DNA of 64,000 nucleotides from an uncultured Erythrobacter sp. (lineage in GTDB: Bacteria; Pseudomonadota; Alphaproteobacteria; Sphingomonadales; Sphingomonadaceae), in assembly GCA_947503155.1 (NCBI GenBank), contig CANNCL010000001.1:1116001-1180000 (forward strand), given 5' to 3'. Position numbers and translations under genes: made by a program. A model generated the notes under the pieces. That model saw nothing but the letters and a program-made list of their open reading frames with translations. It was not told the origin of the DNA and searched no databases. Numbering within the stretch: position 1 is the stretch's first letter; each line of letters starts with the position of its first letter. This document shows positions 15,706-25,358 of the stretch, piece by piece.

Positions 15706-17160
15706 GTGAGCGAAACCATCACATCAATTTTATTCAGCCTGATCGGGATTGTTGCAATCCTTGGCATCGCTTTCGCTCTGTCCTCGGGCAAAACCCGTAT
15801 CAATCTGCGCGTGGTTGGCGCCGCGTTCGGCCTCCAGGCATTTATGGCACTGTTGGTGCTGCGCACTGATTTTGGCGTGGCGATGATTCAGTTTCTGTCC
15901 AATGGCGTGATCGCGCTGCTCGATTTTTCCAAGGTTGGGATCACATCGGTCTTCGGCCCGATGGAAAGCAATCCTTTCGCCAACACTTTTGTGATCGCCG
16001 CTTTGCCGGTCATCGTGTTTTTCGCGGCGATTGTGTCGATTCTCTACCACCTTGGCATTATGCAGCGCTTGGTTCGCTGGGTCGGCGGCGCAATCGGCTG
16101 GATCACTGGGATCAGCAAGGTGGAGGCGCTAGGCAGCGCAGCCAATATCTTTGTCGGCCAATCAGAAAGCCCCTTGGTCGTGCGTCCTTATCTGGCGGCG
16201 CTCCCGCCGGCGCAATTGTTTACGTTGATGACCGTCGGGATGGCAGGGGTCGCGGGTACGATTTTGGCGGCCTATGCCAGCTTTATCGGATCAGAAGCCG
16301 TGCCGTTCTTGCTCGCCGCGGCATTTATGTCCGCACCAGGCGGGATCCTGATGGCGAAGATAATCATGCCTGATGATGCAGAACCAAAAGGTGCCGCAGC
16401 GGGGACACTCGCTAAGGATAGCGGCGTACCCGCCGAACAAAGCCGGGTGACGATGGTGGCTGAACATGGCCATGAGGTTGAATTGCCGCAGTCACGGATC
16501 AGTGCAGAGGGACCGGCGTCGCTGGTCGAAGGCGGCAAAGCAGGCGAAGTTGAGATGGCGGAGACTTTCGAGGAAGGTCAGCGCCCTGCCAACATTATCG
16601 AAGCCGCCGCACAGGGCACGCAAACCGGCGTGAAATTGGCGGTTGCTGTGGGCGCGATGGTGATGGTGTTTGTCGCCTTGGTCGCGCTTGCCAATGGTTT
16701 GCTCGCTGGGCTTGGTTCGGGATTGGTTGCCGTTGCGGCCGGTGTTGGCCTGCCGTTCGGGGCAGAGACCGCCGCCTGGCTCAGCTCGGTGAGTTTTCAA
16801 CAATTGCTGGGTTATTTGTTTGCTCCGGTCATGTTCTTGATCGGGATTTCTGATTGGGATCAGGCGCAGATTGCTGGCGGTTTGTTCGGGACGAAAATCG
16901 TGCTCAATGAATTTGTCGCCTTTATCGAATTGGGCGCCATGACGGGCGGCGAACTGACGCAGCGTAGCCGGGCGATTGTGACCTTTGCGCTGTGCGGTTT
17001 CGCCAATTTCTCTTCGATTGCGATCCAGATGGCGGTGACCGGCGGCCTAGCCCCGAACCAACGCCCTGTGATCGCGCGATTGGGGCTAAAGGCGCTGGCA
17101 GCAGGCAGTCTCGCCAATCTGATGAGCGCGGCCTTGGCGAGTATATTCCTGCCGTTTTGA
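15706..17160 (+). CDS. Concentrative nucleoside transporter (NupC/CNT family)
   Basis: This 484-aa inner-membrane cation-coupled nucleoside importer carries the family motifs: a Gly-rich GWITGISKVEALGSAANIFVGQSESPLVVRPYL segment, a core ending in SAPGGILMAKIIMP, FLIGISDWDQAQIAGGLFGTKIVLNEFVAF and TFALCGFANFSSIAIQ. A hydrophilic insert of about 75 residues (around 220-300) separates the two halves. The start is the GTG at 15706. It is divergent from the YhhQ-type gene, with the two starts about 240 bases apart. Import of purine or pyrimidine nucleosides is inferred from the family. Confidence 0.9.
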   Translation: MSETITSILFSLIGIVAILGIAFALSSGKTRINLRVVGAAFGLQAFMALLVLRTDFGVAMIQFLSNGVIALLDFSKVGITSVFGPMESNPFANTFVIAALPVIVFFAAIVSILYHLGIMQRLVRWVGGAIGWITGISKVEALGSAANIFVGQSESPLVVRPYLAALPPAQLFTLMTVGMAGVAGTILAAYASFIGSEAVPFLLAAAFMSAPGGILMAKIIMPDDAEPKGAAAGTLAKDSGVPAEQSRVTMVAEHGHEVELPQSRISAEGPASLVEGGKAGEVEMAETFEEGQRPANIIEAAAQGTQTGVKLAVAVGAMVMVFVALVALANGLLAGLGSGLVAVAAGVGLPFGAETAAWLSSVSFQQLLGYLFAPVMFLIGISDWDQAQIAGGLFGTKIVLNEFVAFIELGAMTGGELTQRSRAIVTFALCGFANFSSIAIQMAVTGGLAPNQRPVIARLGLKALAAGSLANLMSAALASIFLPF

Positions 17161-17161
17161 C

Positions 17162-17186
17162 GTTTGCGAGAACCAGTCGCGCAAAC
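17162..17186. terminator. Hairpin after nucleoside transporter gene
   Basis: A 7-bp inverted repeat (GTTTGCG and CGCAAAC, 11-base loop) starts right after the transporter stop codon at 17160. There is no T-run, so it is a weak terminator candidate. Confidence 0.3.
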
Positions 17187-17229
17187 ATGCCACTGGAACT
17201 GAGGCGTGCGGCGTATTAAATGTGCCGGT

Positions 17230-18162
17230 ATGAACCAGATAAACATTGCCTCCGTCTCGCTTGCACAGCCGCTTAACGAGATCGCTGACGAACTTGGTCG
17301 CAGCTTTGCTGAATATGGCTTTGCGGTCGTGCGCGATCACGGCATTCCACAGGATTTGATCGACCGCGCAGAGGCAGCGTCGAAACAGTTCTTTGCCCTG
17401 CCAGACGCGATTAAGCGCGGATACAAGATCGAAGGCGGCGGCGGTGCGCGAGGATATACGCCATTTGGCACAGAGAAGGCCAAAGATGCGGATGTCTTTG
17501 ACCTCAAGGAATTTTGGCATGTCGGGCGCGAACTTTCGCCGAGCCATTCGCTTGCTGAATTTATGGGCCCCAATGTGTGGCCACAAGAGATAGACGGATT
17601 TGAGCCGACCTTTAGCGAGCTTTATGCCTCGTTCGAAAAGGCCGGATCGCGCGCGCTGGAGGCGATAGCGCTCCACCTAGGGTTGGAGCAGACGTTCTTT
17701 GATCCAACCATCGAAGACGGCAATTCGGTCATGCGACTGCTGCATTACCCTCCCCTTGGCCCCGACGCGCCAGAGGGTGCCATCCGCGCGGCAGCGCATG
17801 GCGATATCAATACGATCACCCTCTTGCTCGGCGCGGAAGAGGCCGGTCTGGAGCTGCTGACAAAGGCAGGCGAATGGCACGCAGTTGAGGTTCCCGAAGG
17901 CGGCTTGGTCATCAATGTTGGCGATATGCTCGAACGGCTGACCAATGGTGCCTTGTGTTCCACGACGCACCGGGTGGTGAACCCGCGCGGGCCGGGTGCG
18001 CACAGATCGCGTTATTCAATGCCATTTTTCCTGCATTTCCGGCCTGATTATCTGATTGAGCCGCTCGCCAGCTGTGTCAGCGGCGATGAGGAGGAGCTGC
18101 CCGAACCGATTAGCGCGCATGATTTCCTGATGCAGCGCCTGCGTGAGATCAATCTCGCCTAA
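17230..18162 (+). CDS. 2-oxoglutarate/Fe(II) oxygenase, isopenicillin-N-synthase-like
   Basis: This is a 310-aa cytosolic non-haem iron oxygenase. The DIOX_N-like N-terminal region (SFAEYGFAVVRDHGIPQDLI) is followed by the double-stranded beta-helix core. The metal triad is H190-x-D192 (AAHGDINTITLLLG) and H247 (STTHRVVNP). The 2-oxoglutarate-binding R261-x-S263 (RYSMPFF) is present. All catalytic residues are in place. The ATG at 17230 is preferred over an upstream in-frame start at 17206. The substrate is unknown: members of this family oxidise pyrimidines, amino acids and small secondary metabolites. The nucleoside transporter just upstream on the same strand makes a nucleobase-related substrate conceivable. 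Confidence 0.88.
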   Translation: MNQINIASVSLAQPLNEIADELGRSFAEYGFAVVRDHGIPQDLIDRAEAASKQFFALPDAIKRGYKIEGGGGARGYTPFGTEKAKDADVFDLKEFWHVGRELSPSHSLAEFMGPNVWPQEIDGFEPTFSELYASFEKAGSRALEAIALHLGLEQTFFDPTIEDGNSVMRLLHYPPLGPDAPEGAIRAAAHGDINTITLLLGAEEAGLELLTKAGEWHAVEVPEGGLVINVGDMLERLTNGALCSTTHRVVNPRGPGAHRSRYSMPFFLHFRPDYLIEPLASCVSGDEEELPEPISAHDFLMQRLREINLA

Positions 18163-18524
18163 TTTGCGAGCATTTCGCAACAAGACCGGGCGAATCAGAA
18201 CGACTCAGGGCGCAAACCGGCTCCGTTCGAGATTCGAAATGGCGGATTCCGGGGCGAAGGACTGTTTGTTGAACCGCATATCGGCTCACCTTCAAAAACT
18301 AGTATCTCGTTGCACCTGTGCAACACCGGGCTTGTACAGGCCGGATTTCTGCGGATTCCGGGTCTTTTGAGCGGGGTTCAGCCTGTGGACAGTTTTTGAC
18401 GCGGGTTGATACAATCGGCGTTTCACAAAATTGTCACAAAACAGTCGCTTTTGTGCAGCGCAGCGCGACTAGGGCGGCGCACATCACATCACAATATTTC
18501 AACCGTGGTCAGGGGCATCCTCTC
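18163..18524. promoter_or_regulatory. Upstream region of TonB receptor with operator-like palindrome
   Basis: About 360 bases without a gene. At 18309-18324 there is a perfect palindrome with a two-base spacer (GTTGCAC, CT, GTGCAAC), a form used by LacI- or TetR-type regulators. Closer to the receptor, TTGTCACAAAA and TTTTGTGC (about 18435-18460) form a loose dyad. No -35/-10 pair could be assigned with confidence. The region probably controls the receptor gene at 18525. Confidence 0.45.
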
Positions 18525-21500
18525 ATGAAAATCAAATATCTCTTGGCAGCAAGCGTCGTCAGTTTGACGGCCGCTGCCACCATCGCAGCACCAGCTGCGG
18601 CACAGCAGATTACTTCGGGCATCGAAGGTCAGGTCACTGACGCGGACGGCAATGCGCTTTCGGGCGCGACAGCAACCATCACCGATGCACGCACCAACCA
18701 AACCCGCACCACGACCGTGGATGCCAGCGGTAACTTCCGCGTTCAGTCGCTCCAACCAGGCGGCCCGTACACGGTTACGGTCACAGCCGATGGCTTTGAA
18801 GGTCAAACGGTTGAAGACGTATTCACCACCGTTTCAGGCAACACCGGCTTCACCTTCGCGCTGAACTCTGTCGCTACGGGCGGCACTGGCAACACAATCG
18901 TTGTTACCGGCGCCCGCGCCCGGGTTACCCAACTCGCTGTTGGACCCGGCACCGCGTTTGGCACCGAAACGCTGGAAGCATTCCCTTCGATCACGCGCGA
19001 CATCCGCGACATCATCCGCATCGACCCGCGTGTCAGCCTTGAAGCCAGCAACGACGTTGACCGTATTTCTTGCCTCGGCGGCAATGACCGTACGAACACC
19101 TTCACCGTTGACGGCATTGTCCAATCTGACGTCTTCGGCCTGAACGGCACGCCATTCGCAGCGCGTAACTCGCTGCCGCTGCCATTCGACGTGGTTGATC
19201 AGGTGTCGGTTGAATTCGCGCCTTTTGATGTTGAATATTCCGACTTCACTGGCTGCCTTGTAAACGTTGTTACCAAAGCAGGCGGCAACCGTTTCCACGG
19301 TTCGGCTTTTGTCACCTATTTCGACGATGGCCTGTTCGCCAACTCGATCGACGGCGCGCCGCTTAACGGCAGTGAAGAAAAGCGCTGGGGCGCGACGCTC
19401 TCTGGTCCGATTGTCCCTGATCGCCTGTTCTTCTCGCTCGGCTATGAAGAAGCTGATCTTGGCCAAGGTAATAACTTTGGCCCGAATGGCGGCGGTTTCA
19501 CCAACGAAGCCAACTTCGTCACGCAGGACCAATTCAACACATTCGCTGAGATCGCTCAGCGTGTGTATGGTCAGGACATTGGCGGTTACCCAACCACTCT
19601 GGCCGAAGGTAACGTTCGTTACTTTGGCCGCTTGGATGCCATCATCAATGATGACCACCGTCTTGAGGCGACCTATCAGCGCCTTGAAGAAACCAACATC
19701 GAAAGCGATTTTGGCGGTCAGAACATCACTGGCTTCAACAGCTTCGAAGACGAAGGTACGACTTCGGACTATTACTCGCTGCGTCTTTATTCTGACTGGA
19801 GCGACACGATCTCAACTGAGCTCCGTGTGAGCCGCGCCGAAGTGGGCGACGTTCAAGGCCCGGTTGGTTTCGGTGAAGCCCAATCCGCCAACCCAACGCC
19901 GCGTTTGGTTGTTGGTGTTACACCGGTTGCTGGTTCGACCACGCAAAACGGTATCCTCAGCACAGGCCCCGGTATCTTCCGTTCTGCCAACCAGCTCGAC
20001 ACGCGGATCGATCAAGCTCGTTTCCAAATGAATGTGGATGCAGGCAACGGTCACTTCCTCAAGTTTGGCGCAGAGCTCAACGATCTCCAAGTGTTCAACC
20101 TGTTCGCAATCAACGCGACCGGTTCGCTCTACTTCGAAAACTTCGCTGACTTTGAACAAGGTCTGCTTTCGGGCGGTACTGAATTGTTCCCGAATGCGGA
20201 TGAAATCGCGACGGGTGCGGCGCTTGGCGGTGACATCAACGCGGCAATTGATGGCGACATCAACAACGCTGCTGCGACCTTTGGCCGTCAGATCTACTCG
20301 GTTTACGCTCAGGATGAGTGGCAAGCTACGGATCAATTGACGATCAACGCTGGTGTCCGTGTTCAGTTGTATGATGGCGATACGCCAACGGCTAACCCGA
20401 ACTTCCTAGAGCGGTACGGCTTCACCAATGCCAATTCGTTTGGCCGCATCGACACGGTTGTTCTGCCGCGTCTCTCGGCAACTTACGAATTCGACAATGA
20501 AGGCTTCTTCTCGAATAGCCGCGTAACCGGCGGCGTCGGCATCTTTGCTGGCGGCGATCCAATCGTGTATTTCTCGAACGCATTCTCGAACAATGGTTTC
20601 TCGAGCGCGCTCGGCACGACCCGCTTTGATTGCGGTGCTGCCGACATTGCTGTGGATCCTGTCACTGGCCAATTCGACGTTGTTACAAACGGTGCCTTCA
20701 CTGGCTTCCCGCAATGCGCGATCGATGGCGGTGCAGCTGATGCGGAGGCCGGCCGTGCCGATGTCCAGTCAACTGACCCAGACTTCGACATTCCGACAGT
20801 GACCCGTGCAAGCCTGAGCTTCCAAACCACAATTGGCGCGGAAACAGGCTTCTTCAGCGACTGGAACCTAACAGTCGATTACATCTATTCACGCTTCAAT
20901 GATGCGCTGAACTTTGTCGATCTGTCGCTCGCACCTGACATCCGTCAGGGCGTGAACAACACCGGTCTGACCGTGGATGGTCGTCCGATCTATCAAGCGG
21001 TCGATGCAACCAATGTTGGCTGTGACGCGGTTCTTCAGGATCAAGGCGGCACACCTCCGGTTTACACCGGCCTGTCAGCGGCATGTTTCAACACTGGACG
21101 TGATGACAACATTCAGCTGACCAACGGACGCAGCTCGGATTCGCACTCGGCTTCGCTCGTGCTTTCCAAGCGGTTCGAAAGCGGCCTGTTTACACAGGGC
21201 GGTTCGACCAATGTGTCTTTCGGTTACGCTTTCACCGATTCGAACAATGCTCGTAACAACCAGTCTTCGACGGCCACTTCGTCGTTTGACGCAACCGCTG
21301 CGTTCGATCGTCAGGATCCTGCGGTATCGACAGCAACTACGGAAACACGGCACAACATCACCGCCGCGGTTAACTTCCGTGAGCAGTTCATTGATGGATA
21401 CGACACGAGCTGGGGCTTCTTCTTCCGTGCTCGTGAAGGTCGCCCATACAGCCTGACCTTCGATGGCGGCGGCGTCTTTGCTGACCGTTCTTCGGGCAAT

Positions 21501-21962
21501 GACAACGCTTTGCTGTATATCCCATCAAGCGTTTCTGATGCGAATGTGTCGCCGCTCTCTGATGCGACTGCGGTTCAGAACGTGATTGATTACGTTGCTG
21601 CTTCGGGTTGCGGGTTCACTCCTGGTGAAACGATTGGCCGGAACACTTGCCGCAATGACTGGCATGTCGATCTTGACCTGCGCTTCAGCCAAGAAATCCC
21701 GTTCATCGGCAGCCTGACGGGCATCGCCGAAGACCGGATCGAGCTCTTTGCTGATTTCGCAAACTTCCTGAACCTGATCGATAGCGGTTCGAACATCCTG
21801 CGTTCGCGCGGTGGTTTTAACGGCTTGGTTGATGTCGCGGATGGCGGCGTGGATGACCAAGGTCGCTACATCATCACCGGCTTCAACCCTGATGATCAGA
21901 ACTTTGTTGCGATCAACCCGTCAGCATGGCGGATCCAAGTTGGTGCACGTTACGAATTCTAA
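18525..21962 (+). CDS. Oar-like TonB-dependent receptor with carboxypeptidase-regulatory domain
   Basis: This 1145-aa outer-membrane protein starts at the ATG at 18525 (AGGGG upstream). A signal peptide ends near residue 26 (APAAAQQ). Residues ~28-105 are a CarboxypepD_reg-like Ig fold (GIEGQVTDADGNALSGATATI, then GNFRVQSLQPGGPYTVTVTADGFE). A TonB plug follows (NTFTVDGIVQSDVFGLNG, VEFAPFDVEYSDFTGC), then a long beta-barrel ending in the aromatic-terminated WRIQVGARYEF. This build is that of Oar-type receptors, which are implicated in uptake of large substrates or protein processing rather than classical siderophores. The substrate is unknown. A strong terminator follows immediately. Confidence 0.93.
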   Translation: MKIKYLLAASVVSLTAAATIAAPAAAQQITSGIEGQVTDADGNALSGATATITDARTNQTRTTTVDASGNFRVQSLQPGGPYTVTVTADGFEGQTVEDVFTTVSGNTGFTFALNSVATGGTGNTIVVTGARARVTQLAVGPGTAFGTETLEAFPSITRDIRDIIRIDPRVSLEASNDVDRISCLGGNDRTNTFTVDGIVQSDVFGLNGTPFAARNSLPLPFDVVDQVSVEFAPFDVEYSDFTGCLVNVVTKAGGNRFHGSAFVTYFDDGLFANSIDGAPLNGSEEKRWGATLSGPIVPDRLFFSLGYEEADLGQGNNFGPNGGGFTNEANFVTQDQFNTFAEIAQRVYGQDIGGYPTTLAEGNVRYFGRLDAIINDDHRLEATYQRLEETNIESDFGGQNITGFNSFEDEGTTSDYYSLRLYSDWSDTISTELRVSRAEVGDVQGPVGFGEAQSANPTPRLVVGVTPVAGSTTQNGILSTGPGIFRSANQLDTRIDQARFQMNVDAGNGHFLKFGAELNDLQVFNLFAINATGSLYFENFADFEQGLLSGGTELFPNADEIATGAALGGDINAAIDGDINNAAATFGRQIYSVYAQDEWQATDQLTINAGVRVQLYDGDTPTANPNFLERYGFTNANSFGRIDTVVLPRLSATYEFDNEGFFSNSRVTGGVGIFAGGDPIVYFSNAFSNNGFSSALGTTRFDCGAADIAVDPVTGQFDVVTNGAFTGFPQCAIDGGAADAEAGRADVQSTDPDFDIPTVTRASLSFQTTIGAETGFFSDWNLTVDYIYSRFNDALNFVDLSLAPDIRQGVNNTGLTVDGRPIYQAVDATNVGCDAVLQDQGGTPPVYTGLSAACFNTGRDDNIQLTNGRSSDSHSASLVLSKRFESGLFTQGGSTNVSFGYAFTDSNNARNNQSSTATSSFDATAAFDRQDPAVSTATTETRHNITAAVNFREQFIDGYDTSWGFFFRAREGRPYSLTFDGGGVFADRSSGNDNALLYIPSSVSDANVSPLSDATAVQNVIDYVAASGCGFTPGETIGRNTCRNDWHVDLDLRFSQEIPFIGSLTGIAEDRIELFADFANFLNLIDSGSNILRSRGGFNGLVDVADGGVDDQGRYIITGFNPDDQNFVAINPSAWRIQVGARYEF

Positions 21963-21988
21963 TTCGTCGCACCAATCGACCAAAAACG

Positions 21989-22016
21989 AACGGCGGGGCC
22001 TTTGGGTCCCGCCGTT
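21989..22016. terminator. Terminator between TonB receptor and histidine kinase genes
   Basis: A GC-rich 9-bp stem (AACGGCGGG and CCCGCCGTT) starts 27 bases after the receptor stop, followed by TGCGTTTG. It lies between convergent genes and may act in both directions. Confidence 0.75.
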
Positions 22017-22067
22017 TGCGTTTGAGCGCAATTCCGTGTCTCGACACCCAAATTTCCGGACTGTTGC

Positions 22068-25000
22068 CTATGTACCTGTCGATGCCAGCGTATCAGCAGG
22101 ATCGTCTGCGACACTGAGCAATTCAAACGCCAACGCTTCGCGCACTTCGCCGGGTAGGTCCTGACGCAGGGCACGTTCAAAGACGGCCGCTTGATCACCC
22201 AATTCGGGTTCACCAAAAATGGCGGCCGTTCCCGCCAGTTTGTGCACGAGCCGCGCAAGTTCATCGATGGAATGCTGCGATGCTCTGTTTTCGCAAAGAA
22301 CGCCGCTCTCCAGAGCATTGCGCACTGCCTCGATCGCTTCTGCACGGCGTTCATTCCAACGATGGACGAGGGCGGGTGAATGGCCACTGGGTAGAGTGCT
22401 GAGCCTAGAATTCTGACTGTTACCCCCCTGCGGGGTATCCATGATCGGAACGACATGGTCGTTGATCACTCGGCGATCACCGTCGGAGCGGCGGTCTGCG
22501 CCGCGCTCAATAGGTAACGTGGACAGATCATCCATGGCGGCGTTTTCAGCGTTTGAGCTGGGCACTGCCCCGTCATCAAATTCAGCGTCGAAATCAGGAT
22601 CACGGGTGAAATTACTATCACGATCTTCTGCGCCCGCATCGGCAACGTCATCCGCATCGATAATGCGGGTGGGAAGCCACCGTTGCAGTGACCTCGCCAG
22701 ATCGGCAAAGACTAGGGGCTTCGCCAGATGCGCCTGCATCCCGGCCTCTCTTGCGGCGGCAATATCTTCGGGGAATGCATTGGCGGTTAAGGCGACAATC
22801 GGCATCACGTCTGGGCCGATGCCCTCCGCTCGAATCGCACGGGTTGCGGCGTAACCATCACATCCCGGCATCTGAATATCCATGAACACCAGGTCATACG
22901 GCTTGTCGCGCATCATACTGTCGATAACCATGGCAATCGCTTCATTGCCGTCATGCGCGATGGCGACGGATTGGCCGCACCTCTCCAGCATCTCTGATCC
23001 CAGCAGGCGGTTCACATCGTGATCTTCGACGAGCAAGATGCGCGCAGATTGCGGTAGGTCGGCTGGCTCGATCCGTTTGATTGCGGCCGGTACGCTGGCT
23101 TCGGGTTCGGCAATCACCGCAGGCAGCGTAATGCGGAATTGCGATCCCGCGCCGGGTTCGCTTTCCACCTCAATCACCCCGCCAAGCAATTCCGTCAATT
23201 GGCGGCTAATCGTGAGGCCTAGCCCAGTACCGCCAAAGCGTCTTGCCGTATCACTCTCGCCTTGTGTGAAAGGGGCGAAAATCGTGTCAATTCGCGCAGC
23301 ACTTATCCCGATGCCGGTGTCACTAACGAGGATGCAAAATTCACCTTCATCCATCTGACAGGAAATTTCGACGCTGCCATGTTCTGTGAATTTCACAGCA
23401 TTTGCGATGAGGTTCAGCAGCACTTGCCGGAGGCGCAAACCATCAGTGACTACCCATGGATGCGGATTATCGCTTGCGCATAACTTGGGATCCCTGCCGC
23501 AAGCCGAACCATCTTCGCAAGGCGTTCGAAATATGAGGTCCAACCCTCTTTGTTCCGCCATCGGACGGTGCAGAGCGGCGCATTCCGCAATGGTGGCATA
23601 CAGATCGAGAGGCGCATGATCGATGGTGATTTGCCCGGCCTCAATCTTAGAAAGGTCAAGAATATCGTTGAGTAACAACATCATAGAACGACCAGACTGA
23701 ACGATCATTTGGGTGTGACGGCGATTGTCATCGTCAAGATCGCCCTGCAACATCAGTTCAGCAAACCCCAAGACGCCGTTCATCGGTGTGCGGATTTCAT
23801 GGCTCATATTCGCAAGGAATTCGGATTTGGCGCGGGCAGCATGTTCTGCTTGGCGCCGCGCACGGGTTAGCAGCAATTCAAGTTCCACCCGTTCCGTCAC
23901 ATCGCGAGCAGAAACCACGACACCGCTGAGTTCGCCAGTTTCAGGAGAAGAAGCGATCGCGCAATTCGCCTCAATGAAGACGGGCGTGCCGTTGTCAGCA
24001 TCAAGCAAGCGGCGATAGGTAACGCGCTCCCTATCAACTTCACCATCGAGCAATCGTTTAAGAACCGAGGCGATACGGTCTGATGCGTCTTCGTGGGTGT
24101 GTTCGGTAATCAGTTGACCGACCATGTTGCAAGGCTCGCGCCCTAGAACCTCACGCACTGACGGAGAAGCGTAAGTGCAGACCCCGCGCGTATCAATGCT
24201 CAGCACGGCGTCGGTTACATTCTCCGCCAATAAAGCGAGCTCTGAGCGCCCTTCGGCTAGTTCCTGCGTCAGACGATGCCGCCCTGCGAGGATCGCTGCG
24301 ATCGGCAGGCCGGTCAGAAAATTTGCCGCAATGAACGCCTGAATGACGTACATCCTTCCGACGCTTGAAGGAGTATATTGCACGATCGGGCCCATGCCTG
24401 AATACGTCATCCAGCTGGCCACAACCGCAATGCCCGGGACGTAGATTGCCGTCCCAAGACCGCCGAGGCGAAAGGCGATCAGCAATGTGATCGGCGGGAT
24501 CAAGAAGAGCAGCGGATAAGATTGCTCATTGAACACCAGAACCACCGCAAACAGACCGCCAATCATCAGCGCAGATCGCTCACCGAGTTGCAGATTCGTC
24601 AGGACAGGACCGTTTCGTAACGTTTCGGCGATCAAGAGCACGGCGGGAACAGTTAGGATTGTGCCCATTGAGTGGGCGAGGAACCACGAGGATGCCGCCG
24701 ACATTATGGCGCCGATCCCGGCGCCACTGAACAATCCCGTAACAGTTGCGGATAGTGCCGGCCCAACAAAGCCTCCGTAGAACAAAAAATGTCCCAAATG
24801 CGAAAGGTCGGTCATTTTCGGCACCGTCGTGCAGACCCGCCGGGTGAGCGATGTTACGGCCGCGATCTCAATGAGGTTGGAAACCGCAAAAAGCGACGCA
24901 AGGCCAAAATCGTGGCCCAGGAATAGGTTCGCACCAATTCCGGCGATAAAGACCCCGCCATAGACTGGCACTTCGTTGCGCAACTGTCCCAGCAATAGCA

Positions 25001-25277
25001 GCGCGATAATGCTGGCATGGGGTATCCACACGCTGGCCAAGGCTGCATTGAACCGCGACATCGTCACACACAGGATGGCGAGCGAAAAGAACGCCAATGC
25101 GCCGCAAAGCGCAAAGATTAGACTGCGCCGATCAAGCGGGCCGGTTGCGATGATTCCAGAGGGCAGGCCAAACGGTCGCATTTTTCTGGATAGCGAACCA
25201 CTAATGCCCACTGCGGAATGCGGGGGCAGATGTTTTGGTTCTTGCCGCTTCGGTGCCGTTTCGATGATGCGCTCCAT
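22068..25277 (-). CDS. MASE1 hybrid histidine kinase with receiver and Hpt domains
   Basis: This is a 1069-aa inner-membrane sensor kinase. Residues ~50-335 form a MASE1-like multi-span sensor (about eight hydrophobic segments). A PAS domain with PAC tail follows (LLAENVTDAVLSIDTRGVC to VSARDVTERVEL). The HisKA box carries phospho-accepting H493 in MSHEIRTPMNG, and the HATPase_c domain has LLNLIANAVKFTEHG, DTGIGIS and GTGLGLTISRQL. The receiver has D800 in MDIQMPG, and the C-terminal Hpt has H1012 in VHKLAGTAAIFG. Every phosphorelay residue is present. The ATG at 25277 is chosen because the longer frame (25343) would leave only 15 bases to the divergent TonB gene. No output response regulator is adjacent, so the target is unknown. 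Confidence 0.92.
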   Translation of the reverse strand: MERIIETAPKRQEPKHLPPHSAVGISGSLSRKMRPFGLPSGIIATGPLDRRSLIFALCGALAFFSLAILCVTMSRFNAALASVWIPHASIIALLLLGQLRNEVPVYGGVFIAGIGANLFLGHDFGLASLFAVSNLIEIAAVTSLTRRVCTTVPKMTDLSHLGHFLFYGGFVGPALSATVTGLFSGAGIGAIMSAASSWFLAHSMGTILTVPAVLLIAETLRNGPVLTNLQLGERSALMIGGLFAVVLVFNEQSYPLLFLIPPITLLIAFRLGGLGTAIYVPGIAVVASWMTYSGMGPIVQYTPSSVGRMYVIQAFIAANFLTGLPIAAILAGRHRLTQELAEGRSELALLAENVTDAVLSIDTRGVCTYASPSVREVLGREPCNMVGQLITEHTHEDASDRIASVLKRLLDGEVDRERVTYRRLLDADNGTPVFIEANCAIASSPETGELSGVVVSARDVTERVELELLLTRARRQAEHAARAKSEFLANMSHEIRTPMNGVLGFAELMLQGDLDDDNRRHTQMIVQSGRSMMLLLNDILDLSKIEAGQITIDHAPLDLYATIAECAALHRPMAEQRGLDLIFRTPCEDGSACGRDPKLCASDNPHPWVVTDGLRLRQVLLNLIANAVKFTEHGSVEISCQMDEGEFCILVSDTGIGISAARIDTIFAPFTQGESDTARRFGGTGLGLTISRQLTELLGGVIEVESEPGAGSQFRITLPAVIAEPEASVPAAIKRIEPADLPQSARILLVEDHDVNRLLGSEMLERCGQSVAIAHDGNEAIAMVIDSMMRDKPYDLVFMDIQMPGCDGYAATRAIRAEGIGPDVMPIVALTANAFPEDIAAAREAGMQAHLAKPLVFADLARSLQRWLPTRIIDADDVADAGAEDRDSNFTRDPDFDAEFDDGAVPSSNAENAAMDDLSTLPIERGADRRSDGDRRVINDHVVPIMDTPQGGNSQNSRLSTLPSGHSPALVHRWNERRAEAIEAVRNALESGVLCENRASQHSIDELARLVHKLAGTAAIFGEPELGDQAAVFERALRQDLPGEVREALAFELLSVADDPADTLASTGT

Positions 25278-25358
25278 CGCAATTGCCTTGGTTATTGGTA
25301 TAAAGCCGGATTCAACGGCCGACCGGAAGAATTCCAATTGCACCGTGGCACAGGATAT

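Noticed and set aside
18834..19658. 274-residue antisense open frame inside the TonB receptor
   Set aside because: It is a by-product of GC-rich codon use; the plus-strand receptor is complete and well supported.
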